This document shows positions 8,799-19,221 of a stretch of 64,000 nt of DNA, in pieces. Both the position numbers and the translations under genes were made by a program. Source of the DNA: an uncultured Polaribacter sp. (GTDB taxonomy: Bacteria; Bacteroidota; Bacteroidia; Flavobacteriales; Flavobacteriaceae); contig CALSOT010000002.1 of the NCBI GenBank assembly GCA_943788045.1, positions 490,310 through 554,309 of the forward strand. Direction: 5' to 3'. The stretch's first letter is position 1; every line of letters begins with the position of its first letter. Under the pieces are notes generated by a model that ran no database searches, had not been told where the DNA came from, and worked only from the letters and a program-made list of their open reading frames with translations.

Positions 8799-9640
8799 AT
8801 GAGTAAACAAAAGTGGCTTTTCGAAATAACGCCAAAAAATAATTTATTCGATCTTAATCTAAAAGAAGTTTGGCAGTATCGTGATTTGTTACTGCTTTTT
8901 GTAAAAAGAGATGTTGTAACAGTATACAAACAAACTATTCTAGGGCCGCTCTGGTATTTAATTCAGCCTTTATTTACTTCTATAATATTTACATTAGTTT
9001 TTAATAATATTGCAAAGATTCAACAGGTTCAGTACCTCCTTTTTATTTAATCTTAGCCGGTAGTTACAATTTGGAATTATTTTAAAGCATGTTTAACAGC
9101 AACTTCAGATACTTTTAAGAAAGAACGAAGCATATTTTTGGTAAAGTATATTTTCCAAGAATCATTATGCCAATTTCTATTGTGATTTCTAATTTATTAA
9201 AGTTTGGAATTCAGATATTTATATTTATGTTTTTTATTTATACTTTTATTTACTGGAGTTATAATTAGCCTAATAGTATACATTATTTTTTCCTTATTGT
9301 ATTATTTATGGGAATGTTGGGTTTAGGTTTAGGAATGATTATTTCCTCTATGGTTACTAAATATAGAGATTTAACATTTTTAGTATCATTTGGGTGCAAT
9401 TTTAATGTATGTTTCAGCAGTTATGTATCCATTGATTTGTGCAGAAAAATTGAAGATGTTGGATAGTAACTATAATCCTATTGCAGATTTTGATTGAAAT
9501 AGGTAAGATATCTTTATGAATGACGGTACATTACTAGCTATTTTTGGCATTCTTATACATGGTAATAACAGTTATTAGTTTTGTTTTTGGGATTATTATT
9601 TTTAATAAAACGGAAAAAACTTTTATAGATACTGTATATA
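8799..9640 (+). pseudogene. ABC-2 type polysaccharide exporter permease (Wzm-like), multiple frameshifts
   Basis: Inner membrane subunit of an ABC exporter for polyprenyl-linked O-antigen or a similar glycan. The first 84 codons read cleanly: EVWQYRDLLLLFVKRDVVTVYK, then LGPLWYLIQPLFTSIIFTLVF. After about 9040 the same family continues in alternating frames: FPRIIMPISIVISNLLKFG near 9160-9200, GMLGLGLGMIISSMVTKYRD near 9310-9370 and FNKTEKTFIDTV at the end. At least four indels are needed, yet the residues between them look well conserved. It directly precedes the ATPase subunit. Sequence error is more likely than an old pseudogene. The exact end is uncertain. Confidence 0.75.
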
Positions 9641-10914
9641 TGAGCGAGGTAATTTTAAAAGTAGAAAACGTATCCAAACAATACCGTTTAGGATACGTGG
9701 GAACTGGAACTATTAGACATGATTTAAATCGTTGTTGGCATCAATTACGTGGTAAAGAAGATCCTTATTTAAAATAGGTGAATCTAATGACCGAGCTACA
9801 AAAGGTAAATCAGATTATGTTTGGGCTTTAAAAGATATTAATTTTGAAGTAAATAAGAGGAGAAGTTTTAGGGATTATTGGTAAAAATGGTGCAGGAAAA
9901 TCGACCTTTTAAAAATTCTTTCTAAAGTAACTGGTCCCCACAACAGGGAGTATCAAATCAAATGGACGTATTGCTTCTTTGTTAGAGGTAGGTACTGGGT
10001 TTCACCCAGAACTGACAGGTAAAGAAAATATCTTTTTAAATGGAGCTATTTTAGGAATGACTAAAAATGAAATTTCTGATAAATATGATGAAATTGTTTC
10101 TTTTTCTGGTTGCGAACGTTATATAGATACTCCGGTAAAACGTTATTCTAGTGGTATGCGTGTACGTTTGGCTTTTGCCGTAGCAGCTTTTTTGGAACCT
10201 GATATTTTGATAGTTGATGAAGTATTGGCTGTAGGTGATGCAGAATTTCAGAAAAAAGCGATTGGTAAAATGCAAGATATTTCTTCTAAAGGTGGAAGAA
10301 CTGTTTTGTTTGTGAGTCATGATATGGTTTCAATTCAAAAGATTTGTAATAGGGTTTTAATTTTAAAAAATGGATTCATTTTTAAGAATGGAAATCCTAA
10401 AGAAATGATTACAGAATATTTAAGTGTTACTCAGGTAAAACTTGAAAATCCTAATTTAAGAGTTTTTGATAAAAAAGGGTTGTTTCCAAAAATATCAAAA
10501 TGTTATTTAAAAAATACTCAAGGAAATTTACAAAGTAAATATAATGCAGGTGATGCAATTACATTAGTTGCTGAAATAGATAATAAAAGTTCATTATCTA
10601 ATAAATTTTCATTTTTGTGGATGCTACAAGATAAAGCTGACGCTACTATCGCTGCTTCTTCAAGTGCAATTATGGATAAATTGTTTTTTGATGAAACTAC
10701 AAAATCTATTAATTGCACAATAGATTCGACCAATCTTATTCCTGGAGCTTATAAATTTAAATTGTTTTTGCATGTGCCAAAACAAGAGCCGTTGGATATA
10801 TGGAATGAAGCTATAAGTTTTGAAATAGTTTTACATGATATAAATGATGTAGGATATAATTATGGTACCAATTGGGAACCTCAAATGTACTTAGCTCATA
10901 AATGGAACAAATAG
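9640..10914 (+). pseudogene. ABC polysaccharide exporter ATPase (Wzt-like) with C-terminal glycan-binding domain, frameshifted
   Basis: ATPase partner of the preceding permease. It starts with SEVILKVENVSKQYRLG. Indels near 9775, 9850, 9908 and 9937 break the frame, but the Walker A motif IGKNGAGKST can be read across 9881-9908. From 9979 the frame is clean and holds the signature SSGMRVRLAFA, Walker B ILIVDEVLAVGD and the H-loop FVSHD. Beyond about 240 residues a beta-rich extension (Wzt C-terminal type, ending at 10914) would recognise the exported glycan. An ATPase and permease pair at the head of the locus indicates ABC-dependent export. Confidence 0.82.
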
Positions 10915-11707
10915 GCTCTTCACATTTCGACCACTTTATAATTACTCGTTTTAATCTTAAAAATAATGATTGGAATGTTGATAAAAACAACAACGTTATT
11001 TGTGATGACGATTGGTTGAATTTTAGGTTTGATATTTTTGAGAAGACATGTTTTAATTCAATTAAAAATCAAAGTAATTTGAATTTTAAATGGCTTGTGT
11101 ATTTTGATATAGAAACTCCAAATAACTATAAGAAACGTATAGAAAGTTTAAACAATGACTTTCCTCAATTCAAACCAATATATAAAGAATCGAATCAAGT
11201 ATTTTTAAATGATTTGAGTAAAGATATTAAAGGTTTTACAAATAAGGAATATATAATTACCACACGAATAGATAACGATGATGCATTTCATTATAAAGCC
11301 ATAGAGAAAATACAAGAACAATTCAATTACCAAGATTCAATAATTATTAACTTACCATGGATTGTCTGTTTTGATTTATTAAATAAGAAAATGTCAAAAC
11401 ATTTTTATGTTTCTAATCCATTCATAAGTCTTATTGAGAAAAAAACTGTGAATACGTTTCAAACAGTTTTTGTAAGGCAACACAATGATTGGAGAAAATC
11501 TCATCAAATTGTTAACATATTAATGATAACAAAGCATATTGTTTTCAGTTGATTCATGAAAGAAATATTTATAATCAGATGGTAGGTGAATTGTCATTTA
11601 TGATAAGGAAATTAACGAAACAATTTAATCTACTGATAGATTTATCAACAGGTGTGTTGTATCCTTTTTATGTTGCTGTCTCTTATCTTAAAATTGCTTG
11701 GAAATAA
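10902..11707 (+). pseudogene. Putative rhamnosyltransferase-type glycosyltransferase (PF11316-like), one frameshift
   Basis: It begins inside the ATPase gene (ATG at 10902, 13-nt overlap). FDHFIITRFNLKN, DWLNFRFDIFEKTCFNSIKNQ, FKWLVYFDIETP and ITTRIDNDDAFH are the pattern of the putative rhamnosyltransferase family, with a GT-A fold and the acidic DNDD motif that would hold a metal-nucleotide sugar. The frame breaks near 11520-11530 and continues as NDNKAYCFQLIHERN, ending in SYLKIAWK at 11707. The sugar is not proven. It probably adds one residue of the locus glycan on the cytoplasmic face. Confidence 0.7.
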
Positions 11708-11758
11708 ATCTGTAAGATTCATCATAGTGTACTAAGCAATTAAATATTTGAAGTTCAA

Positions 11759-12744
11759 ATGAAATGCAACTGTTTAGTCTCCATAATTATACCTGCCTAC
11801 AACAGAGCTCATCTTAATTTGTGAGACTCTTGACTCTGTTATTAGCACAAACCTATATCAATTGGGAATGTATTGTGGTTGATGATGGTAGTACTGATGA
11901 TACTACTAAGGTTGTGAATAGCGGATTATTGCAAACAAGGACAATCGGTTTCAATATGTTTCAACAGTCCTAAAGACCGTTATGAAAGGCGGGAATGCTG
12001 CAAGAAATTTCGGCTATTCGAACAGTCTACAGGAACCTATATTCAATGGTTTGATAGTGATGATGTAATGCTTGAAAATTATCTAGAAGTATAGAAGTGA
12101 TCAATTTACAGCATGAAATAGATTTTGTGATATGTACTGGCTATTCTACCGATAATAATTTGAAGTAATAAAAAGAGATTCCAATTACTCAAACGAATAA
12201 TTTATTTACAGATTATGTTCTGTGGAAAGTTACATATTGTTACCCAATCCGTAATTATTTAAAAAGAGTTTTTTATTAAAGAAAAAACTCTTTTCAGAAC
12301 AATTCTTAGAGGCCAAGAAACTGAATTGTTTTCTAGATGTTTTTTAGAACATCGATGAATCTCAATATATAATTATAGATAAGCCATTATATTTATATAG
12401 ACAACATGAACAGACTCAAAACTGTTGATAATAAAAGTAACTACGTACCTGAGTTTAAAGAATCCTTGGCGTATATCTCAATAGCAAATTTAGAAAGAGG
12501 ATTATTAATTGAAGATCTAGATATTATAAACCATCATTATCAACTTTTAATTCATTATTTTTTTGATGCGATATATAACAAAGATTTAAAAACAGCTTTT
12601 TATATTTATAAAAACCTGCCGGCAATTTTATATAAAATTAATATTTCGTTGTTTCTATTGTTTTCAATTTCAGGGGGAGTGTTTCTAACTGTACGAAGAT
12701 CTTTTTACCGTATCGAAAAACAGCTAAAAAATTATACTCTATAA
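11759..12744 (+). pseudogene. Family 2 glycosyltransferase, multiple frameshifts
   Basis: The ATG at 11759 opens VSIIIPAYNRAHL, the nucleotide-binding start of a GT2 enzyme. After a break near 11815 the family continues in other frames: WECIVVDDGSTDDT, then YIQWFDSDDVMLENYLE with the DxD-like metal motif. The clean final 112 codons (12406-12744) read RLKTVDNKSNYVPEF and end in a basic helix, preceded in another frame by PLYLYRQHEQTQ. About six indels are required. It sits between two other transferases and overlaps neither. Confidence 0.7.
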
Positions 12745-12748
12745 TTCT

Positions 12749-13715
12749 ATGGAAGCAAAAGAGAAGTCGATACTCCTAATTATTCCTTTTTTTGGCAAAT
12801 GGCCTATTTGGTTTGATGCCCATCTAAAATCGATAGCATTTAATTCTACGATAAACTGGTTGATTCCAACGGATTGTGAAATTCCAGAAAATCATCCTCC
12901 TAATATAGAATTTCTTCAAATGAGTTTTGAAGAAATGAATACACTATTTAATGAGCGTCTTGGGTTTAAGGTGCATCTAAATTATAGAAAATTTTGTGAC
13001 TTAAAACCGACTTATGCTCATGTTTTTGAAGATTATATATCAAATTATGATTTTTGGGGCTTTTGCGATATGGATATTATTTGGGGAGATATTAGAAAAT
13101 ATATGAACCAAGATGTTTTAGAGAAATATGATATTATTTCTTCTAGAAAAAAAGCAATTTCTGGACATTTTAATATTTTTAGGAACACTGAAAAAACTAA
13201 ATTTTTATATCGTAACATACAAGATTATGAAAATTTGTTGGCTACATCTAAGCTTACAAGATTTGATGAAAATTTGTTAACGGAAGATTTTAAAAGAAAA
13301 TGATAGAGGATTAAATACAAAATGGGATGAAATTCTTTGCAATCAATATAAAGGAATTGATTCGCACCAAGAGTATTACATTAATAAAGTAATTTGGAAA
13401 AATGGCTCAGTTTATAGTCTTGATAAAAGCAACAACCTTAATGAAGTAATGTACCTTCATTTTATAAATTGGAAGAGAACTATGACTAAATGTGATGTAA
13501 TTGAAAGTGATACAGATAGTTTTTATATTTCTTTCAATAAAATTCATTTAGAAAAACAACCTGTCTGGATAGAATATTTAAACTCTGTCAAAAATTTATT
13601 TAATGGGTATTGGATTAAAGAAAATAGAAGAATAAATAAAAATAAAATAAAGAGTTTACTTAAACGAGTGAAACGAAAATTAATAAAAATTATCACTTTT
13701 AGTAATGAAAATTAG
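12749..13715 (+). pseudogene. DUF6625-like putative glycosyltransferase, one frameshift
   Basis: The opening ILLIIPFFGKWPIWFDAHLKS, the central KFCDLKPTYAHVF and FWGFCDMDIIWGDIRKYM resemble a flavobacterial family annotated as DUF6625, usually found in polysaccharide loci and thought to have a GT-A-like fold with CDMDIIWGD as the metal site. The frame breaks near 13295. The continuation NDRGLNTKWDEILCNQ runs open through VMYLHFINWKR to the stop at 13713-13715. Its donor and acceptor are unknown. It overlaps the next gene by 11 nt. Confidence 0.65.
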
Positions 13716-14841
13716 TCTGCTACATCCTTTTACAGCGAAAGCTATTGGCTTTGAAGAAAGGCATTTGTTAGACTCTCATAGTGTACCTCATATAAAGGCT
13801 TTAAATATACTACAAGATAAAAGACCTAATTGGAAGGTTATTGTTGAATATTTCACAGATAAACGAATAATTTATTCTTCTTTTAATATATTAAAAAAAA
13901 CATTTTACCCAATTTCTAATACACGCAAATTCGGTAAATGGCGTTCAGAAGTATCATTATTGCATTTGCTTAAAAACATTTTTTCTAGTCCAGATATTAC
14001 AATCATAAATACATCAGGCCATGGAGGAAAGCATGTATTTAAATTGACTAGGTTACTAAACTTAAAAAACAAAAAATATTTTACGATGTTGGGAGGGATA
14101 CATTTAGAATTATCCTCTCAATTAGAAAAATATTATAAAAATGCATCACTTATAATTGTACATACAGAACTTCAAAAAAAGTCATTATTGAGTCTTTCAT
14201 TTTTTAAAGATAAACAAATTAAAGTAGTACCACTAGGTGTAGATACAGCCATATTTAAAGGAAAACCTGTTATTCAAAATAGCGCATCAATAAAACAATT
14301 ATTATTTGTTGGTAGAATAAGTAGACTAAAACAAATTGAAATAGCAATAGATACTTTAGTAGTACTAAAGAACAACAATGTAGCATGTATATTAAATATT
14401 GTTGGTCCCGATAGTGATCTAGAATATTACAATGAATTAAAAGAAATGATAGTTCAATTAGGATTAATTGATTATGTGAATTTTATAGATTCTGTAAAGC
14501 AAGAACAATTGGTTTCATTCTATCAAAATGCAGATGTATTACTTTTACCAAGTAAACATGAATCATTTGGAATGGTAATAACAGAAGCTATGGCTTGCGG
14601 AACTCCTGTGATTTCTTTAGTTGGGTCTGGTGGGCCAGAAGAAATTATAGTAAATGAATTTGATGGTTTTGTTGTTTCTAATGAAAATTATAGTATCACT
14701 GTTTTAAAATTACTTTCGGATCAGTCGTTATTAACAGAGATGTCTAAAAACGCCCTTGTTTCAGTTGAAAAAAAGTGGTCTCAAAACATTACCGCAGAAA
14801 TTCTATTGAGCTTGATAAATGAAAAAGTATTTAATGAGTAA
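13705..14841 (+). CDS. Family 4 (GT-B) glycosyltransferase
   Basis: A 378-residue retaining glycosyltransferase. The C-terminal donor domain shows LLFVGRISRLKQIEIAIDT, VPLGVDTAIF and the EX7E pair in ESFGMVITEAMACGTPVI (about residues 285-305). The N-terminal acceptor domain (about 1-180) has the SGHGGKHVF turn. Cytoplasmic side of the inner membrane is expected. It overlaps the previous gene by 11 nt and precedes the next by 18 nt. The sugar specificity cannot be inferred. Confidence 0.88.
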   Translation: MKISLLHPFTAKAIGFEERHLLDSHSVPHIKALNILQDKRPNWKVIVEYFTDKRIIYSSFNILKKTFYPISNTRKFGKWRSEVSLLHLLKNIFSSPDITIINTSGHGGKHVFKLTRLLNLKNKKYFTMLGGIHLELSSQLEKYYKNASLIIVHTELQKKSLLSLSFFKDKQIKVVPLGVDTAIFKGKPVIQNSASIKQLLFVGRISRLKQIEIAIDTLVVLKNNNVACILNIVGPDSDLEYYNELKEMIVQLGLIDYVNFIDSVKQEQLVSFYQNADVLLLPSKHESFGMVITEAMACGTPVISLVGSGGPEEIIVNEFDGFVVSNENYSITVLKLLSDQSLLTEMSKNALVSVEKKWSQNITAEILLSLINEKVFNE

Positions 14842-14859
14842 TATAATAAAAATCTAAAT

Positions 14860-16002
14860 ATGGCAAAAATTAGATATAAAATACTGGTTAATTTACCAAA
14901 AGAATTATATAATTTTTCTTATTTGTTTACTGGGTTATATGAATTGAAGAAAGAAAAAATAATTGATTTATCGTTTAGATGGCGATATGTTAAAAATAAA
15001 AAAAGAATTATAGTTAAGAAAGATGGTGAAATTATTATAGATAAACATAATAATCCAAAATTGACATATTTCTCATTGTTAGACAGAAAAACGAATATAA
15101 AAACTAATTTTAGTATTGATTTATCTGACAATTCAAGTGTTTACTCAATAAATGCATTTAACAAATCAGATTTTGTTTTTAAAAGAAGTTTTGATAAAAA
15201 AAACAATAAATACTTAAGTACTGAGCATAACAAAAAACTTCATAATTTGGGTATTACTATTAGTACATTGCCAGATAACTTATCGCTTTATTATAAATTA
15301 ATTTTAATTTATGGTGTTTTTATAAATTGCTTCTTAGATTATTTAAAACTTGATAGAAATTTAATTAAAAGAATTCATGTTTTTAAGAAAAAAATTATTT
15401 CATTAAAAAAAATAAATAATATTAGACCATTAAGTATGTTTATGAAACCTATAGAGGTCAAAGAAACAAGTAATAAAATTTTTTATCAAAAAAGATGCTT
15501 TCCTCATGAACCAAATGAAGATATCAAGGATTTACATAGACAGAGATATGAAATTGTTAAACTATTAAAAAATAAGTATCCCGATAATTTTTACGGGGGC
15601 TTGTCAAGTTCTAAAATTGTAATGGAAAAATTTTCTGACGCCATTACAAATTTATCTTCTAACACTAGAGAGTTCATAAAAAGTGTGGAAAAGTGTGATA
15701 TAACAATTTATACAAGAGGTATTTCTGATTCGATAGGTTTTACATTGCCTGAATTTTTTTCACAGGGTAAAGTAGTAATTTCTGAAAGAATTAAAAATAA
15801 TATTCCCATAGATATATGTGATGGAAAAGAGGTCGTATTTTTTGATGATGATGATTCTTTGATAGATGCAATAAATAATATATTATCTAATCCATCGAAA
15901 ATGAATACTTTAAAAGAGTCTGGAAGATTATATTTTGAAAATCATGTGGATCCAAAGCAAAATATGCGAAGAATTTTAAAAATAATGGGATGCGAAATTT
16001 AA
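14860..16002 (+). CDS. Putative GT-B glycosyltransferase of unassigned type
   Basis: A 380-residue, very lysine/asparagine-rich protein. The N-terminal 200 residues are unfamiliar. The C-terminal 150 resemble the second domain of CgeB-like or GT1/GT4-related transferases: DITIYTRGISDSIGFTLPEFFSQGK, then a last helix block ENHVDPKQNMRRILK. The E of LPEFFSQGK and the loop after it take the place of the usual EAMACG. There is no membrane helix. It overlaps the next gene by 13 nt, so it belongs to the operon. A transferase role is likely but not certain. Confidence 0.6.
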   Translation: MAKIRYKILVNLPKELYNFSYLFTGLYELKKEKIIDLSFRWRYVKNKKRIIVKKDGEIIIDKHNNPKLTYFSLLDRKTNIKTNFSIDLSDNSSVYSINAFNKSDFVFKRSFDKKNNKYLSTEHNKKLHNLGITISTLPDNLSLYYKLILIYGVFINCFLDYLKLDRNLIKRIHVFKKKIISLKKINNIRPLSMFMKPIEVKETSNKIFYQKRCFPHEPNEDIKDLHRQRYEIVKLLKNKYPDNFYGGLSSSKIVMEKFSDAITNLSSNTREFIKSVEKCDITIYTRGISDSIGFTLPEFFSQGKVVISERIKNNIPIDICDGKEVVFFDDDDSLIDAINNILSNPSKMNTLKESGRLYFENHVDPKQNMRRILKIMGCEI

Positions 16003-17040
16003 AAATAGTGGCTGTTTTACACAAGTCTATGCATCATGCAGGCTATTCGGGCTATTCGCAGTTTCTAGGATGTATAACTGGTATAAAAGTGATACATCCA
16101 AAACCTATTATTCCTTATTTTTTAGCCAAATTTATAGCTAAAATAATTCGAAAAGGTCTTGGGAGTTATGATACGGCTAGTTTATATAAAGATCTGCAAG
16201 TAATTCTATATATCTTAAAAAATTATAAGGAAAATATTTTGGTTCACTATTTAAATGGTGAACGAGATATCAGGTTGGCCATCGCTTTGTTTTCAAAAAA
16301 GAAGCATATAAAATTTGTTGCTACTTTTCATAAACCTCCAACTATTTTAGAGAGCTCTATTGAAAATAAAAAATATATAAGAAAATTAGATGGTGTAATT
16401 ACTGTAGGTGCAAATCAAGTAGCATTTATAAAAGATTGGTTAGATATCAAACATATAAACTATATACCTCATGGTGTTGATATTGATTTTTTTAGACCTA
16501 ATTATGAGTTGAGAACAGAAAAAAGGATTTTGTTGGTAGGGCAACATATGAGAGATTTTGATGTTTTTAATAAGGTTATAGAAAAGTGCCTTCTAAAAAA
16601 CACTGTTACTAAGGTTGATGTAGTACTTCATAAAGCATATCAAAATAAAATTATTTCGCACAATAATATTTCCGTTCACTCTGGAGTTACGAGACAAAGA
16701 GTTAAGAGGTTTTTATCAAAAAGCAAGTGTTTTATTTATTCCTCTTGTAGATGTTACTGCATGCAATTCTATTTTAGAAGCAATGGCTTGTGGTTTGCCA
16801 ATTATAAGTACTGCTGTTGGAGGGAATGCTGCCTATTTTAAGAATTCAAAGAATATATTACTAGAGAAAGATAGTATTACTGAAAAGTATTGTAAGGCGA
16901 TTTATGATATCATGGATGCAGATGCTTCTTTAGAAATTTCTAATGCATCTAGACAAAAGGCTTTAGACTATGATTGGAAAAGAATAGCAGGTGAGATAAA
17001 TGAATTTTATACTGATTTAAACAATAACTATAAAAAGTAG
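15990..17040 (+). pseudogene. Family 4 glycosyltransferase, one frameshift
   Basis: The frame opening MRNLKIVAVLHKSMHHAGYSG is a GT4 N-terminus. Donor-domain features follow: KLDGVITVGANQVAFI, IPHGVDIDFFRP and KRILLVGQHMRDF. The frame changes near 16710-16725, after which GFYQKASVLFIPLVDVTACN and SILEAMACGLPIISTAVGG continue to a stop at 17038-17040. The EX7E region is therefore intact once the shift is corrected. Total length of about 350 residues is normal. A single indel separates the two halves, and a sequencing error is the simplest cause. Confidence 0.78.
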
Positions 17041-17056
17041 TCTGTATATCATTAAA

Positions 17057-18052
17057 ATGAAAAGAGAAAACGGAATTGATTTATTTAGGTTTATAGGAGC
17101 ATTTTTGGTAGTGTTATTACATACATCAGGTTATACAGTTAAGAATTATTCATTTATGTCTTATGTGTTAATTTTTGCAAGATGGGCTGTTCCCTTCTTT
17201 TTTATAACATCCGGTTATTTTTTAGGCCTTAAGATTTTAAAAAGTAATGATGTTAGCTTAAGATTAATAGATAGTAATATTATCAAATTATTAGGAGCGA
17301 TCTTTATTTCAGATTTGATATATTTTCCATATGATGCATACAAAAGAGGAGAGTTTTCTTATACTTCTAAAGTTTTTTTAGAAGGGACATCTTTTCATTT
17401 ATGGTTTTTAGGATCTCTTTTATTTGGTTATATCATCGTTTGGTTTATGTATTATTATAAGTGGGGAAAATTACTACCATACCTTTCTGTTGGAATCTTT
17501 TTTATTATGATTGTTGCTGATTCTTACGATACGTTTTTTGGAGTAAAATTAAAGTATGAGTTTCCAAGGTTTTTATCTTCTATTCCATTTCTTTATGTCG
17601 GAATTTATTTTTCAAAACAAAAAAAGGTTCAGAGACCAATTGGTATCCATACGCTATATATCATACTAGCAATAATAATTTTGTTTATTGAAGCACATTT
17701 TATCAATCAGTTTACTGGGAAAACAAATGAACATCAAATGATCATTTTTACGATTGTTTTGTCTGTTTTAATCTTTAAATATTGTATTTCTATTGACATT
17801 AAAGAAAATGTTTTTACCCGTTTGGGAAAGAAATATTCTTTGTTTATTTATATGTATCATATACTTATTGGAACATTAAGCTTTTTCTTATTTAAGTTTA
17901 TGTTTGAAGATCCAACTTGGTATATATACTTTCCTTTGCTTGTGTTTTGTTTAACCCTTGGGCTTGGTATACTTATTAATAAATACAACAATCGTTTATT
18001 TTTAATATTAAATGGAGTACTTAGAAAAGATCATGAAAAAACAATAAATTAA
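17057..18052 (+). CDS. Acyltransferase 3 family (OafA/YrhL-like) O-acetyltransferase
   Basis: A 331-residue integral membrane protein with about ten hydrophobic segments. The family N-terminus NGIDLFRFIGAFLVVLLHTSG carries the conserved R-x10-H arrangement that marks acyltransferase 3. Family members move acetyl or other acyl groups from the cytoplasm onto periplasmic sugars. Here it would O-acylate a residue of the locus glycan. It ends overlapping the next ATG by one base, so translation is probably coupled. The identity of the acyl group is unknown. Confidence 0.87.
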   Translation: MKRENGIDLFRFIGAFLVVLLHTSGYTVKNYSFMSYVLIFARWAVPFFFITSGYFLGLKILKSNDVSLRLIDSNIIKLLGAIFISDLIYFPYDAYKRGEFSYTSKVFLEGTSFHLWFLGSLLFGYIIVWFMYYYKWGKLLPYLSVGIFFIMIVADSYDTFFGVKLKYEFPRFLSSIPFLYVGIYFSKQKKVQRPIGIHTLYIILAIIILFIEAHFINQFTGKTNEHQMIIFTIVLSVLIFKYCISIDIKENVFTRLGKKYSLFIYMYHILIGTLSFFLFKFMFEDPTWYIYFPLLVFCLTLGLGILINKYNNRLFLILNGVLRKDHEKTIN

Positions 18053-19217
18053 TGATGAAAATAATAATTTTCGACGGTACCTTTAAAACAACCACCTTTA
18101 TTAATCGGCTTGCAGAGGGTCTGTCTGAAAGTCATGAAGTTTCTATTATAGGTTTTAATGAAAATCTAACGCATAAACTACAAAATGTATCTTATGTTTC
18201 TTTAGGTTCTAATAATTCTAAACTTAGATTTTTAAAAACTTCGATAGCATTGAGAGGTTTTCATATAAAGCAACAAATGAAACTGTTTACATCACTTTTA
18301 AGTGGTAAAAAGAGAATCATTAAAGAAGAGAACCTACAATTGGTTGTAAATAATATTCAACCAGATATTGTACATTTTCAGTGGGTAAGTGTTTTATCAT
18401 ATTTAACTAATTTGGACTTGCCGAAACGTACAAAAACTGTGTTTAGTCAAAGGGGTTTTCATATTAATGTTCGGCCTTTTGTTGATCAAGAAAATATGAG
18501 GTTTTTAAAAGAAATATTTCCCAAGATTGATGGCTTCCATTCGGTCTCAAAAGCGATACAACATAAATCGAATCAAATATACCAAGCGCCATCAAAAGTT
18601 GATAAGGTGGTGTATTCAGGTTTTGATTTTAAGAACATTCCAATAAAGAAAAATCAGGATAGAGGAGCAATGCTTCAAATAATATCGGTAGGACGAAATC
18701 ATTGGATAAAAGATTATGCAACTGCTATTAAAGCGATGTATTTATTAAAAGAAAAAGGAGTTGCCTTTAACTATACTATTATAGGTGTAAAAAATGATGA
18801 AGAATTACTTTTTATGATTGATGATTTACAATTAAACAATTATATTCATCTGATTAGCAAAGTATCACAACAAAAAGTATATGATATGATGTGTGCATCA
18901 GATGTTTTATTGCTACCCTCTATTGAAGAAGGAATTGCCAATGTATGTATTGAAGCGATGTTTTGTAAATTGACCAGTAATATCGACCAATTGTGGAGGC
19001 ATGCAGGAATTAATTACACATAAAGAAACTGGTTTTATAGTTCCAATAAGAGAATGAACAAGCTATGGCCATCGAATTGATTGATTTTAATGGTATGAGC
19101 AAAGAAAGTATTGAGACAGTTGCAAAAAACGCTAGAGCTAAAGTTGAGCAACAGCATAATGTAGAAAGTATGGTTAGCGGAATGGAAGAATTATATTTAT
19201 CAGTGATTAATAATTAA
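18052..19217 (+). pseudogene. Family 4 glycosyltransferase, two frameshifts near the C-terminus
   Basis: GT-B enzyme with IISVGRNHWIKDYATAIKAM in the donor domain and SDVLLLPSIEEGIANVCIEAMF carrying the EX7E motif. The open frame ends at 19023, but the expected PVISTNCGGMQELITHKETG is present one frame over from about 18973. After a second shift near 19054 it continues EQAMAIELIDFNGMSKESIE to a stop at 19215-19217. The corrected length is about 388 residues, normal for the family. Possible starts are ATG 18052 or ATG 18055. Confidence 0.8.
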
Positions 19218-19221
19218 TAGG

